DNA of 64,000 nucleotides from NCBI GenBank assembly GCA_903895855.1, contig CAITVN010000052.1, positions 21,867-85,866 on the forward strand, in the 5' to 3' direction. The position numbers were made by a program, and so were the translations under genes. This DNA comes from Oligoflexia bacterium (GTDB lineage Bacteria; Bdellovibrionota; UBA1018). Below, one piece after another: positions 15,142-23,671 of the stretch. The notes under the pieces are model-generated. The model was not told the origin of the DNA. It searched no databases and saw nothing but the letters and a program-made list of their open reading frames with translations. The first letter of the stretch is position 1; every line of letters begins with the position of its first letter.

Positions 15142-15918
15142 CTATGACTGTGTGGCTTTTTTTTCTGTCAGCGGAAGTTTAACCCGTACTATTGTTTTTT
15201 CTCCGTGTACCGAATCAACATCAATAGTCGCGTTATAAATTTGAAGCGTTCGTCGTACTGACATTAGACCAAGTCCCGTTCCCCCGTGTCCGTTACCACC
15301 CACTGACAGTGACTTCGTTGAAAAATAGGGATCAAAAATTTTGGGTAAGTGATCAAGTGAAATGCCACAACCCGTGTCAGCAATTTCAACCACAATCGAT
15401 TGATCTTCAGCCCGACTAAACACCCGAAGTTCTCTCACCTCTTTTTCGCGCATCGATTCGATCGCATTCTTAATGAGATTTCCAAAAATTTGATTGAAAT
15501 GAATTGACCGACCTTCAATGGTCGGAATGATGCCCAAATCTTTAGTCAACTTCACCTGATTCTTAAAAAAACTATCAAATTGCAAAATTTCGAGTTCAAC
15601 TTGCAAAATCTGGTTCAAGTCTACTTTTTGAGTCGCCTGATCTGCAGTTTGCTTGCCGATGGCCAGAATTGATTGAATCATTTCAGCCATTTGATCTAGG
15701 GCCCTCAAGCCCGTAATAGTCATCGTTTCGTCCGGAAACTTTCTCTTCAAAAGAGAAAGGACCCCCACCAAAATAGCCATCGGATTCTTCAGGTTGTGGA
15801 CAATTTCAGCTGTATGCATTCCAACGAAAGCCGCTTTTTCTAATTTCATCAATTGAGCGGTGCAGGACTTCACAATACTCTCTAGATCGGGCTCTTGATC
15901 GAGGGGGTTATCTTTCAC
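15142..15918 (-). CDS. Soluble sensor-less histidine kinase
   Basis: A 258-residue kinase with no membrane segment and no recognisable sensor domain. The phospho-acceptor box is TAEIVHNLKNPMAI (His near residue 41); the ATPase part shows the N box NLIKNAIESM, G1 ADTGCGIS, F FDPYFSTK and G2 GGTGLGLMS. The H-L-K-N-P form resembles NtrB-type kinases. It starts with GTG at 15918. It lies upstream of, and on the same strand as, the pseudo-receiver/HD protein, with a 126-nt gap, which makes a two-component-like pair plausible. No canonical response regulator is in the window. Confidence 0.85.
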   Translation of the reverse strand: MKDNPLDQEPDLESIVKSCTAQLMKLEKAAFVGMHTAEIVHNLKNPMAILVGVLSLLKRKFPDETMTITGLRALDQMAEMIQSILAIGKQTADQATQKVDLNQILQVELEILQFDSFFKNQVKLTKDLGIIPTIEGRSIHFNQIFGNLIKNAIESMREKEVRELRVFSRAEDQSIVVEIADTGCGISLDHLPKIFDPYFSTKSLSVGGNGHGGTGLGLMSVRRTLQIYNATIDVDSVHGEKTIVRVKLPLTEKKATQS

Positions 15919-15984
15919 ACTATTCTTCTCGACCTCAAATCGGAATCACTTTAATTTATTATGTTAAATTAGCATATAAACACT

Positions 15985-16485
15985 CTAAGCCCTACGATCA
16001 CGCACCAACCACTGCTGCACAACCCGAGTGGCCGTCTCGAAATCAAACCCCCGTCGCACGAGAAATAGCATTGTTTTCTGCTTAAATTTGAAAAGCTCGT
16101 TTCTCTCGGTCGGAATGGCGGCACGACCAAATTTTCGCTCTAACACGGTAGCGGCTCTAGTCTCAGGGGGGCCCATGTCTTCAATCGACAACCGCTGCTC
16201 TAGGTGCTTAGAATCGAGGGTAATTCCTTTTTCTCTCAGTTTCTGAATCACAAATCGAGGCCCTTTTCCGCGCAAGGTCAAATCTCGAATCAGAGCCCGA
16301 GTGTAACGTTCATCATCGAGCCATTTTCTCTCACAAAACTCACTAATCAAGGCATCGACCACTTCAGCTCCAAAACCCCTTTTTTCTAAGTATTTCTTTG
16401 CGTCTAAGACCGAGGTTTCTCGACGGCTAACCCTGCCCAAGAGTTTTTCTCTCGCAAGTTTTCTGGGGTCATCGGATTCAGCCAT
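15985..16485 (-). CDS. recX: Regulatory protein RecX
   Basis: The 166-residue protein has the RecX three-helix repeat layout: AREKLLGRVSRRETSVLDAK, KYLEKRGFGAEVVDALISEF, KWLDDERYTRALI, GKGPRFVIQKLREKGI. RecX binds RecA filaments and damps recombination and SOS induction. The length fits the family (150-270). It is not beside recA here; the nearest upstream gene reads the same way. ATG at 16485 follows a 119-nt gap that holds the terminator of the upstream small lipoprotein gene. Confidence 0.85.
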   Translation of the reverse strand: MAESDDPRKLAREKLLGRVSRRETSVLDAKKYLEKRGFGAEVVDALISEFCERKWLDDERYTRALIRDLTLRGKGPRFVIQKLREKGITLDSKHLEQRLSIEDMGPPETRAATVLERKFGRAAIPTERNELFKFKQKTMLFLVRRGFDFETATRVVQQWLVRDRRA

Positions 16486-16526
16486 CAGCTCACACTTTCA
16501 CCCGTTTCTGATTCTTGGGTTACTAC

Positions 16527-16567
16527 AAGAAAAAGCCCCCTAACTACGAGAAGCAGCTAAGGGGCTC
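16527..16567 (-). terminator. Rho-independent terminator of the small lipoprotein gene
   Basis: Read on the minus strand: AGCCCCTTA, an 11-13-nt loop, TTAGGGGGCT and then TTTTTC. The stem is GC-rich and is followed at once by a T run. It lies 38 nt past the stop of the gene at 16605-16886 and before recX, so recX must have its own promoter. Confidence 0.85.
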
Positions 16568-16604
16568 AAAATTCGGAGTTTTTTCGTCAAAACCGCTGCG
16601 AAAA

Positions 16605-16886
16605 CTATTTCGTTCCAACGGCCTGGCAAGAATCAAGACCCCATAGGCGGCTCAAAATGAAAAGTCCGCCAGTTGGGCTACCACTCACATTGACAATGTC
16701 TTTCACGCCAGCAGCTTGCAGATCTTTAACGCAAGCGTCAACCGGTGAACCCCAAAAAGTGAAAATCACTGGAGTCGCACGAGTAGCAATAATCACGTCT
16801 TTTCCCCCTGCTTTACTTTTGTCGATACTTGCACAACCTGATGCCAAAACAAGAACTAGTAAACTTAAGCCTAATAAACTCTTCAT
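16605..16886 (-). CDS. Small putative lipoprotein
   Basis: A 93-residue protein with a type II signal peptide: hydrophobic core LLGLSLLVLVLASGC, lipobox LASGC at residue 18. The mature part is about 75 residues and includes two Cys (DACVK and LDSCQA). The pattern FILSRLWGLDSCQ near the end loosely resembles TRL-type small lipoproteins, but I would not assign that family firmly. The start is strong: AAAGGAG 8 nt before the ATG. It has its own terminator downstream and so is a single-gene unit. Confidence 0.75.
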   Translation of the reverse strand: MKSLLGLSLLVLVLASGCASIDKSKAGGKDVIIATRATPVIFTFWGSPVDACVKDLQAAGVKDIVNVSGSPTGGLFILSRLWGLDSCQAVGTK

Positions 16887-16979
16887 TATGCGATCTCCTT
16901 TATGTGAATGAATGTTCGGTGATTCTGAAATACGATTCGAATTGTTTCAATGAAATTCGAAAGAATAGTGAAATAAGTT

Positions 16980-18530
16980 TCAATGGCTTGGAATCGAGTA
17001 GCCCACGACACGATTGAAGATTGTATCAGCGACCCACATCGTGCTACCTGATAGAAAAATTGAAGTGGGGCCCTTTAAACCTACCGCCGAAGCCTCAGGT
17101 ACCGACGACCCGATACTGGCCTGACCTAAAACGATTGTTGGATACGAACTCGCACTGGTTGGCATACTTCCCCACCCATAAACCGAACACATGTTGGAGT
17201 CTGACATAAAGAATTGCACACCATTTGAGGCGATAGATTCCGGAGAAGTGAAGGGCACGGGAGAGGCGTTTACACTAATTGAAGTGAGCATGAAATCAGG
17301 TAACTGGTTATTGCTAGTAGGAAGAGTGTTCCAAAAATTGACGCGATTATAGGGCAGATCATTATCTACGACGGCAAGGCGGGTTCCATCCGTCCAAACG
17401 CCCTTAGGACTAGAGAAGCCGAGAATCGAACTGCAATCGATTAGACTATTTTGTCCGAGAACGACATCAGGTGTCGCACCAGAAGTAGTCGGTATTGAGT
17501 GATAGATGAGAATCCTGTGGTTTCCGGTGTCAGTAACAATCAGATTGTGGCCGTCAGAAGTCACAGCCGCTGGTGCATTTAATTTTGTGGCACCGCAGCC
17601 ATTAGCATCGCCGACCATAACTGCGGCGGCTGCCCCATTTTCGCCAGGCAACGGTGTTGAATTCCAAATCAAAACTCTCGAATTTCCTTGGTCGGCAACG
17701 AAGACTTTCTCACCGCGCACATAAACTGCCTGTGGCGCGTTCATCTGATTCATTGCGGTCCCAGCGGCGTTGGTAATCGCACTTGACTGACCTAAAACGA
17801 ATGACACGGTTGGCCCGTCACTAGCAATGGGCAGTGAATAGGCTGTCACTCGGTTATTACCCTTATCAGCCACGAACAGGTATTTTGAATTTGCAGCCAC
17901 ACCGGTTGGACCACTCAGCATGAACGGAAGATCAGCTGGCGCCACGCTAGGCGAAGAATTAATCCAAGCATTCGGGGCCACCTGCCCCACTAAGAATGAG
18001 CCCGCTTGGTGGGTGGATGCCGCTGTGATCGTCGCAAGGGTACTAAATGAGGTGACCCCCAAGGCTTTTACGTTACCGACTGAGTCTCTCACAAGAACAT
18101 TGAAATAATAAAGCATCGAACTTTCTAAACCCGAGACTTGCTTTGAAAGAGTTGCAGAACTCCATGCCATAGCCTGGGTTGCCAACGTCTGCGCATTCGC
18201 TTCACCATTCACATCTTCGTAATAGTATGAGTAAACCAAGAGGTATTGAAGGTTCTCGATTAGCGTCTCTTTATCAGTTGCCGAAGGCCAAGAAAGAGTA
18301 ATCGTTGAATTCGTAATTCCGGTCGCAGTCAGCGCACCCGTCATGAACGTGGGCGCGTTCAAATCGGGTGAGCCCCCCAAACCCCCATCAACTGTGGTTG
18401 AATTTGAATAAGGCCCATAGCTCATTTGGTTCGAAGTCAAGTCAATGCCATCACCGCAACCCGAGCCAGACGCCATGGCCATCGTCACCCATAGTGCTAA
18501 TTGTAGAAAAAGCGATAAACGGCCATTCAT
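16980..18530 (-). CDS. Exported NHL-repeat lipoprotein with an Fn3-like domain
   Basis: A 516-residue surface-directed protein. The signal peptide ends at a lipobox-like SGSGC near residue 25. Residues about 55-165 look like a fibronectin type III domain (TITLSWPSATDKET, LYYFNVLVRDSVGNV). The rest is five to six NHL-like beta-propeller blades, each with a variant of the LFVADKGNNRV core: VFVADQGNSRVLIW, LIVTDTGNHRILIY, LAVVDNDLPYNRVNFW, MWVADTIFNRVVGY, spaced by VLGQ repeats. Such propellers bind protein or polysaccharide. AGAGG precedes the ATG. The divergent neighbour at 18699 shares its upstream region. Confidence 0.85.
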   Translation of the reverse strand: MNGRLSLFLQLALWVTMAMASGSGCGDGIDLTSNQMSYGPYSNSTTVDGGLGGSPDLNAPTFMTGALTATGITNSTITLSWPSATDKETLIENLQYLLVYSYYYEDVNGEANAQTLATQAMAWSSATLSKQVSGLESSMLYYFNVLVRDSVGNVKALGVTSFSTLATITAASTHQAGSFLVGQVAPNAWINSSPSVAPADLPFMLSGPTGVAANSKYLFVADKGNNRVTAYSLPIASDGPTVSFVLGQSSAITNAAGTAMNQMNAPQAVYVRGEKVFVADQGNSRVLIWNSTPLPGENGAAAAVMVGDANGCGATKLNAPAAVTSDGHNLIVTDTGNHRILIYHSIPTTSGATPDVVLGQNSLIDCSSILGFSSPKGVWTDGTRLAVVDNDLPYNRVNFWNTLPTSNNQLPDFMLTSISVNASPVPFTSPESIASNGVQFFMSDSNMCSVYGWGSMPTSASSYPTIVLGQASIGSSVPEASAVGLKGPTSIFLSGSTMWVADTIFNRVVGYSIPSH

Positions 18531-18628
18531 TGCCTCTATTTTCGCTCATTTGAAGAAAAACGAAAAGAAACTTCGCACTCGCGACCCAATGGCCGGAAAA
18601 AACTGCCGAGTCAAAATTGCGTAGCTTT

Positions 18629-18661
18629 TTCGACTTCTCTTCGACTTCTCTTTAACTTCTC
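18629..18661 (+). promoter_or_regulatory. Three 11-bp direct repeats, OmpR/PhoB-class operator candidate
   Basis: TTCGACTTCTC at 18629-18639 and 18640-18650 is identical; TTTAACTTCTC at 18651-18661 differs at two positions. Contiguous 11-bp spacing is one DNA turn and is the hallmark of OmpR/PhoB-family winged-helix regulators. A possible -10 (TCTATT, 18675-18680) lies downstream and the ATG of the exported protein gene is at 18699. No OmpR-family regulator is in the window. Confidence 0.55.
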
Positions 18662-18698
18662 ATGGACAGCTGCGTCTATTCGTTTCAGACTAAAGACT

Positions 18699-19130
18699 AT
18701 GAAACTCAACACCTTTTTCACTAGCACCATTCTGGCTATTTCACTCATACTCTCGAACCCCGTACACGCAGACGGCTGGATTGAATCGCCAGAAGCCGGT
18801 TCACCTGAGGCAACCGTGCAAAAGGCCCTAACAGCCGCAATCAATCACGACTTCGACGCCTACCTTGCCGTCGTTCACTCTGAACACAAAGTCACCCCGT
18901 CTCAGATTCAAAGCCGAAGAAACTACGAGTGGACCCGGTTTGAACAACAAGCTCAGTGGTACGTGCGTGACGAGCCGGGAGCGATTTACCTCATAGCCCG
19001 AGTGGTTAACGAATCCAGTGATTCGATTAGACTTTACCTCACCGATCTCGTTCATGAGGGCAGAATGCCCACCCCAGTCTGGATGAAAAAAGACGGTGGT
19101 TCGTGGGGCATTGTCGTCAACTCACTCTAG
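18699..19130 (+). CDS. Exported small protein, possibly NTF2/SnoaL-like
   Basis: A 143-residue protein with a Sec signal peptide (FFTSTILAISLILSNPVHA, cleavage near residue 24). The mature part begins DGWIESPEAGSPEATV, then a helix (KALTAAINHDFDAYLAVV) followed by strands ending VWMKKDGGSWGIVV. That helix-then-sheet order and the final W.....GSW.I strand are typical of NTF2-like domains of small secreted proteins, but the match is by eye. It lies just after three 11-bp direct repeats that look like a regulator site. No strong ribosome site is seen. Its end overlaps alternative starts of the next gene. Confidence 0.65.
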   Translation: MKLNTFFTSTILAISLILSNPVHADGWIESPEAGSPEATVQKALTAAINHDFDAYLAVVHSEHKVTPSQIQSRRNYEWTRFEQQAQWYVRDEPGAIYLIARVVNESSDSIRLYLTDLVHEGRMPTPVWMKKDGGSWGIVVNSL

Positions 19131-19189
19131 ACGATTCGCCGGTAAATTTTCACTATACAGAGCTACCAGCACAGGCAATACTCGCGCTC

Positions 19190-19723
19190 ATGCGCCTAGA
19201 AACTAAAGACACCGTCAATCAGCCCCTCGAAAAAATTTATGCCCTCATGCGAGATGACCTAGCCCAATTAGCACCCTTCTTGCCCAACATTGAAAAAATT
19301 GTGATGTTAGAAAAAGAAGAACTCAAACCCCATCAACACCGCCGACTCAACCACTGGTTTGCTAAAGCTGAAATTCCGGCGCTTGCAAAAAAATACCTCA
19401 AACCCGAATTTTTTGCCTGGAAAGACTATGCGGTTTGGGACGACCAAGAGCACTCAGCTGAATTTCGACTCGAGTCTTTTTTCGGCAAAGACCTCTACGA
19501 GGCTAAAGGTAAGAATTATTTTCGGGCGGTCGGTGATGATAAAACTGAGGTTCACCTCTGCTGTGAGGTGACTATCTATGCGCAGAGAGTTCCGGGAATT
19601 CCGAAGTTCTTAGCCTCAACCATTCTGCCCCTCATTGAGGGCGTTATCGTTAAGATTCTCGAACCCAATCTAAAAAGCCTGAGTAAAGGTTTGAACGGCT
19701 ATTTTCAGTCGAAAAGTAACTAA
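19190..19723 (+). CDS. SRPBCC/START-like domain protein
   Basis: About 177 residues. It starts with a strand-helix of the SRPBCC kind (MRLETKDTVNQPLEKIYALM), has the central KDYAVWDDQEHSAEFRLES and the long C-terminal helix LPLIEGVIVKILEPNLKSLS. The family holds hydrophobic ligands in a helix-grip fold; DUF2505-type members are the nearest match. I chose ATG at 19190 because it matches the fold start; an earlier frame to 19103 overlaps the upstream gene and adds an unlikely N-terminus. No clear ribosome site is seen. Function is unknown. Confidence 0.65.
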   Translation: MRLETKDTVNQPLEKIYALMRDDLAQLAPFLPNIEKIVMLEKEELKPHQHRRLNHWFAKAEIPALAKKYLKPEFFAWKDYAVWDDQEHSAEFRLESFFGKDLYEAKGKNYFRAVGDDKTEVHLCCEVTIYAQRVPGIPKFLASTILPLIEGVIVKILEPNLKSLSKGLNGYFQSKSN

Positions 19724-19736
19724 GGCCCCTTTGAAC

Positions 19737-21302
19737 TCAAGAACCGCTGACGACATGAACCAACTCTGAGACGGTCTCAGAAAGTAAACTCGATTGTCTT
19801 GTCAGATCTGCCGCAATCGTAGCGGCTTCTTCTGAGGCCGCCTGATTTTCTCTCGTCACTTGATCAAGCTGACCAATCGCCGACGAAACCTCTTGAACTC
19901 CGAGCGCTTGCTCTTTTGAAGCCGTTGCAATTTCTTGAACTTTTTCTGCCATTTTTTGCACAGAAACCCCGATTTCAGTCAACACCAACTCGCATTCTTT
20001 CGATACTCGCTCGCCCTGATCGACTTTATCTCGACCGGTAGTCGCCAGAATGTCGATTTTCGACTTCATCATCGAAAGCGTCGCTTCAACTTTGTGAATC
20101 GAGCTATCTAGCATATCAGTGATCTCTTTTGCAGCCGTGCCGCTCATTTGCGCGAGTTTGCCCACCTCTTCGGCTACCACGGCAAAACCTTTTCCTTGTT
20201 CACCCGCTCTAGCCGCTTCAACACTGGCATTGAATGAAAGAATTCTCGTCTGAAAGACGATGTCATTGATCACTTTTGTTTTGTTTCCGATTTCTTGAAT
20301 CAAGCCGATCACCTGAGACACTTCAGTGTTACTTGCCTGTATTTGGTTCAAAATTTCTGAAGTTGAAACACTGATCTGCTGAATGGCGTCTGCCATTTCT
20401 TCGACCGTACCCTTACCTTTAACCACTGAATCTAGACTGGTCTGAGCTAGTTCAGAAGTCGACCTCGCACTTTCAGCATTCAGAGTCACCATAGCACTGA
20501 TTTCTTCAATGGCGCCTGCAGTTTTTTGCAGCGAGGCAGCCTGCTCAGTGCCCGAGGCCGCAAGCTGGCTACTCGTTGAAGACAAGCTATTTGAAGCATT
20601 CGCGACGTGACCGGAGCCCTCGTCGACTCTGGAGACCAACCCGGTGATCGAACTTGAAATTTGGGTCGACACCAAGTACCCCACTATCACTAACAAAACG
20701 AGCACCACCAAAGATAAGCCACCACTCAAAACCCGAATACGTGCGCCCTCAGTCTTCGATTCTTCGACATAGTGCTCAGTGTGTTGGTCACTGACTTTTG
20801 ATTGAGCGCCAGTCGCTTCAGAAATTTGCTTAACCACCGGAGAAACTTTGTCAAAAATCAATTTCTGAATATCGCTTTCACTGCCACCCGCCTCTAGTTT
20901 TTCGACTATTACTTGAGCTTCTTTGCGTGCCGTCGCCCAAAACTCGCGCACCGGCCCCATGATACCCATCGTCTCGTCTGAGTGCTTAAACTTGAAGAAC
21001 CTCTCAAGATCAGCGTCAAAAAGCCCAATTTTTTCGCCAACCTTCTCGATTCGTTTCTTGCGATCATCAGAATTGGGTTTTTGGGCCGCCGCCTCAAATA
21101 GGTAACGCATCATGGCATTTTCATGCAGTCGCAGTTTCACAATCAAAAGTGCTTTGGGCATTCTTTCTTCTGTTACCCCGATCACTCTTTGGCTCAATTG
21201 AGAAATAGCGAATTGGCTGATTGCCATGAGCACAACAACGCCCAGAATTCCGATAAAACTAAGCCCAAATACCTTTACTTTAATACCATATGATTTGCCC
21301 AC
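19737..21302 (-). CDS. Methyl-accepting chemotaxis protein
   Basis: A 521-residue chemoreceptor. TM1 is at about residues 12-33, a helical-bundle periplasmic domain spans about 34-195, TM2 is at about 197-220, and the cytoplasmic signalling part follows without an obvious long HAMP. The hairpin tip is present ([36 protein letters not shown]), with Thr where many receptors have NLLALNAAIEAARAGE. The start is GTG at 21302, backed by AGGAGG at 21310-21315. No che genes are nearby. The ligand is unknown. The convergent neighbour ends 13 nt away. Confidence 0.92.
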   Translation of the reverse strand: MGKSYGIKVKVFGLSFIGILGVVVLMAISQFAISQLSQRVIGVTEERMPKALLIVKLRLHENAMMRYLFEAAAQKPNSDDRKKRIEKVGEKIGLFDADLERFFKFKHSDETMGIMGPVREFWATARKEAQVIVEKLEAGGSESDIQKLIFDKVSPVVKQISEATGAQSKVSDQHTEHYVEESKTEGARIRVLSGGLSLVVLVLLVIVGYLVSTQISSSITGLVSRVDEGSGHVANASNSLSSTSSQLAASGTEQAASLQKTAGAIEEISAMVTLNAESARSTSELAQTSLDSVVKGKGTVEEMADAIQQISVSTSEILNQIQASNTEVSQVIGLIQEIGNKTKVINDIVFQTRILSFNASVEAARAGEQGKGFAVVAEEVGKLAQMSGTAAKEITDMLDSSIHKVEATLSMMKSKIDILATTGRDKVDQGERVSKECELVLTEIGVSVQKMAEKVQEIATASKEQALGVQEVSSAIGQLDQVTRENQAASEEAATIAADLTRQSSLLSETVSELVHVVSGS

Positions 21303-21420
21303 GCACGCGCCTCCTGGTAGTTGCTTATCTAGCCACTAATCATTAAGTCTACGGCACTTAGGTATAAACTCAACCAGATTCAACCACGGTGTTTAACATT
21401 ACAAAGCAGCAAGAAGATTT

Positions 21421-21465
21421 ATGAGCTTTCGTCGATTTTTTGTGCTATTGGGCTTTCACCTATGA
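21421..21465 (+). CDS. Putative 14-residue leader peptide coupled to the S4-domain gene
   Basis: ATG at 21421 opens MSFRRFFVLLGFHL and stops at TGA 21463-21465, which overlaps the ATG of the next gene as ATGA. AAGAAG lies 5-10 nt before it. The product is hydrophobic and basic. Overlap of this kind usually means translation of the downstream gene depends on reading the leader. It could also be chance, since the sequence is only 15 codons. Confidence 0.4.
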   Translation: MSFRRFFVLLGFHL

Positions 21466-21749
21466 CCATTGAAATCGAGAAATACCCGCAACCACCAAAA
21501 TCTCTTCGCGTCACTTTGACCCAAACAAGGGGCGGAATGCGAATTGATCAAGTTTTGCTCGAGTACCTGCGAAAGCAAGATAGAAACTTTGACCTGAAAA
21601 ATATTTCACGGGTGGCCTACAAAAATTTATTTAAACAACGTCGCATTAAAATTAAGGGGCAAAGTGCGGTGCCCGCATCTGGCTTAGCAATTGGTTCAAC
21701 GACCGTAGACATTCTAGGCTACGAAGAAGCGGCAGCAGTTAATGGCTAA
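21462..21749 (+). CDS. S4-like RNA-binding domain protein
   Basis: The 95-residue protein has the S4 alpha-L layout: MRIDQVLLEYLRKQ, ISRVAYKNLFKQRRIKIKGQ and a final strand TTVDILGYE. S4 domains bind structured RNA in pseudouridine synthases, ribosomal protein S4 and small regulators such as Hsp15. This one has no catalytic domain. It is the first of four closely packed genes on the + strand (S4, unknown, FAD oxidoreductase, DTW), with the next start inside its last codons. A short upstream frame may couple its translation. Confidence 0.65.
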   Translation: MTIEIEKYPQPPKSLRVTLTQTRGGMRIDQVLLEYLRKQDRNFDLKNISRVAYKNLFKQRRIKIKGQSAVPASGLAIGSTTVDILGYEEAAAVNG

Positions 21750-22068
21750 AATTATAATTAGAGTTCAAGCAGGAGTCAGTCACCCAGATGACATCACCGC
21801 AACTGTACAAGACACTACTTACGATTATTTAATGACGAGTCAGTCTCCGAAAATCCGCATTTCAGCCTATTTAGATAAAGATTGGCCAATGATAAAAGAC
21901 ATCTACGATGAAGTCTTTGTTCATGAAGACTGTACCTTCAAGTCTCAGATTAACCAGGTCTTGCCGGGCAGCAAGCTGCGACAAAACGTTAGCCTTCCGG
22001 GACCCATGAAAATCGGCGAACAACTCACCCTTATCGTCACTAGAATTGCAAAACCAACTCAAGCCTAG
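21742..22068 (+). CDS. Conserved-looking small protein of unknown function
   Basis: A 108-residue soluble product; it overlaps the S4 gene by 8 nt and is followed 2 nt later by the oxidoreductase. I do not recognise the fold. Visible features are an initial beta strand (AKIIIRVQAGV), then HPDDITATVQDTTYDYL, and a final strand (GEQLTLIVTRIAK). Tight packing in the operon supports it being real and co-translated. Its job is probably tied to the S4 protein or the oxidoreductase, but nothing in the sequence says how. Confidence 0.6.
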   Translation: MAKIIIRVQAGVSHPDDITATVQDTTYDYLMTSQSPKIRISAYLDKDWPMIKDIYDEVFVHEDCTFKSQINQVLPGSKLRQNVSLPGPMKIGEQLTLIVTRIAKPTQA

Positions 22069-22070
22069 CC

Positions 22071-23660
22071 ATGGTTAGTTTTGCCTTAACTCTCACTCCT
22101 GAAGTTGCTTTTCAAAAAAATGCCATGCGTCAGGCGATATTCAAGAACCTATCACTCACCGATTCAGGCGATCTAGAAGTAGTTCTCACCAAACGTTCAA
22201 TCGATGCCCGAATGAGCCAAATCAAAGTTCACCTCGAAGGCTCAGTCGGAACCAAGAACGAATTTTCAAATGCGATCAAGTACCAAAAACCCGAGAAACG
22301 ACTCGCCGAAAATGCAAAACGAGTACTCATCGTCGGCGCTGGTCCTGCCGGCTTGTTTGCGGCCTTAAGACTGATAGAACTCGGCATCAAGCCCATCATT
22401 TTTGAACGCGGTAAAGAAGTCAGAGAGCGCCGATTCGATTTGGTGTCTGTGAACCGAAAGAACCTGATCAATCCCGACTCGAATTACTGTTTTGGCGAAG
22501 GCGGCGCCGGCACTTTCTCTGATGGAAAACTGTACACTCGCTCTACTAAACGAGGTGATGTCAGGCGAATTCTCGAAATTTTCAAAGTTCACGGTGCAGC
22601 AGACGAAATTTTGTTTGAAGCTCATCCACACATCGGTACCAATTTACTTCCGGGCATAGTCGGAGCCATCAAAGAAACCATTGTTGCCGGCGGTGGCGAA
22701 ATTCATTTCAATTCGAAAGTAGTCGAGCTTGAACTTGAAGGCACTCTCAATCCAAGCCTAGTCAAAGGGGTGAAGCTCTCAAGTGGCGAGCGAATCAGGG
22801 GTGAGGCGGTGATGCTCGCGACTGGCCACTCGGCCAGAGACATTTACCGAATGCTAAGAAGCCAGTCGGTGTTGATAGAGGCAAAACCCTTCGCCCTCGG
22901 CGTACGCATTGAACACCAGCAAAAGCTCATTGACTCAATTCAATACCGCAAGGCTGACCGTGGCAATCACCTGCCCGCTGCCGCCTATCGCTTGGTGACC
23001 CAAACCCATTTCGGCGGAGTTCAAAAAGGGGTTTTTTCGTTCTGCATGTGTCCCGGCGGCTTCATTGTTCCGGCCGTCACCGATGCGGGTGAAATAGTCG
23101 TCAACGGTATGTCGCCGTCTCGACGAGACTCGCCGTTTTCGAATTCAGGCATTGTGGTCAGTGTCGATGAATCAGACTTTAAAGACTTCGCAAAAGAAGG
23201 CCCGCTCAGCGGAATGGCCTTTCAAGAACAAATCGAAAAACGAGCATCGCAAGTTTCGAACGCTGGCTTTTCGGCTCCTGCTCAACGCCTCGTTGATTTT
23301 GTGAATCGTAAAACGTCTTCGAGTCTGCCCGAAACTTCATATCAGCCTGGCGTCGTGAGCCGAGATTTGAGAGAAGTTTTGCCTGCCGACCTCTCTTCAA
23401 GACTTGCCGAAGCGTTTGTGGTTTTTGGAAAAAAAATGAAAGGTTACCTAACTGCCGATGCTCAACTTTTGGGAGTTGAAAGCAGAACCTCATCACCCGT
23501 CAGAATTTTGAGAAACAGTGAAAGCTTTGAGCACCCCCAGGTTTCTGGGTTATTTCCAGTAGCTGAGGGAGCTGGATACGCCGGCGGAATCGTCTCGGCC
23601 GCAATTGACGGTGAACTTTCGGCCGAAGCAATTGCAAGAAAACTCAGCATCAGGGCATAG
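22071..23660 (+). CDS. FAD-dependent oxidoreductase of the COG2509 type
   Basis: A 529-residue flavoprotein. After an unusual 80-residue N-terminal domain comes the dinucleotide-binding site VLIVGAGPAGLFAALRL, then the family blocks YCFGEGGAGTFSDGKLYT, GGGEIHFNSKV, MLATGHSARDIYRML, AKPFALGVRIEH, FSFCMCPGGFIVPA and near the end FPVAEGAGYAGGIVSAAIDG. The family is widely conserved in bacteria but its substrate is not known. The start ATG at 22071 lies 2 nt after the previous gene. The DTW gene follows by 11 nt, so a single transcript is likely. Confidence 0.85.
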   Translation: MVSFALTLTPEVAFQKNAMRQAIFKNLSLTDSGDLEVVLTKRSIDARMSQIKVHLEGSVGTKNEFSNAIKYQKPEKRLAENAKRVLIVGAGPAGLFAALRLIELGIKPIIFERGKEVRERRFDLVSVNRKNLINPDSNYCFGEGGAGTFSDGKLYTRSTKRGDVRRILEIFKVHGAADEILFEAHPHIGTNLLPGIVGAIKETIVAGGGEIHFNSKVVELELEGTLNPSLVKGVKLSSGERIRGEAVMLATGHSARDIYRMLRSQSVLIEAKPFALGVRIEHQQKLIDSIQYRKADRGNHLPAAAYRLVTQTHFGGVQKGVFSFCMCPGGFIVPAVTDAGEIVVNGMSPSRRDSPFSNSGIVVSVDESDFKDFAKEGPLSGMAFQEQIEKRASQVSNAGFSAPAQRLVDFVNRKTSSSLPETSYQPGVVSRDLREVLPADLSSRLAEAFVVFGKKMKGYLTADAQLLGVESRTSSPVRILRNSESFEHPQVSGLFPVAEGAGYAGGIVSAAIDGELSAEAIARKLSIRA

Positions 23661-23671
23661 AGCCATCGACC

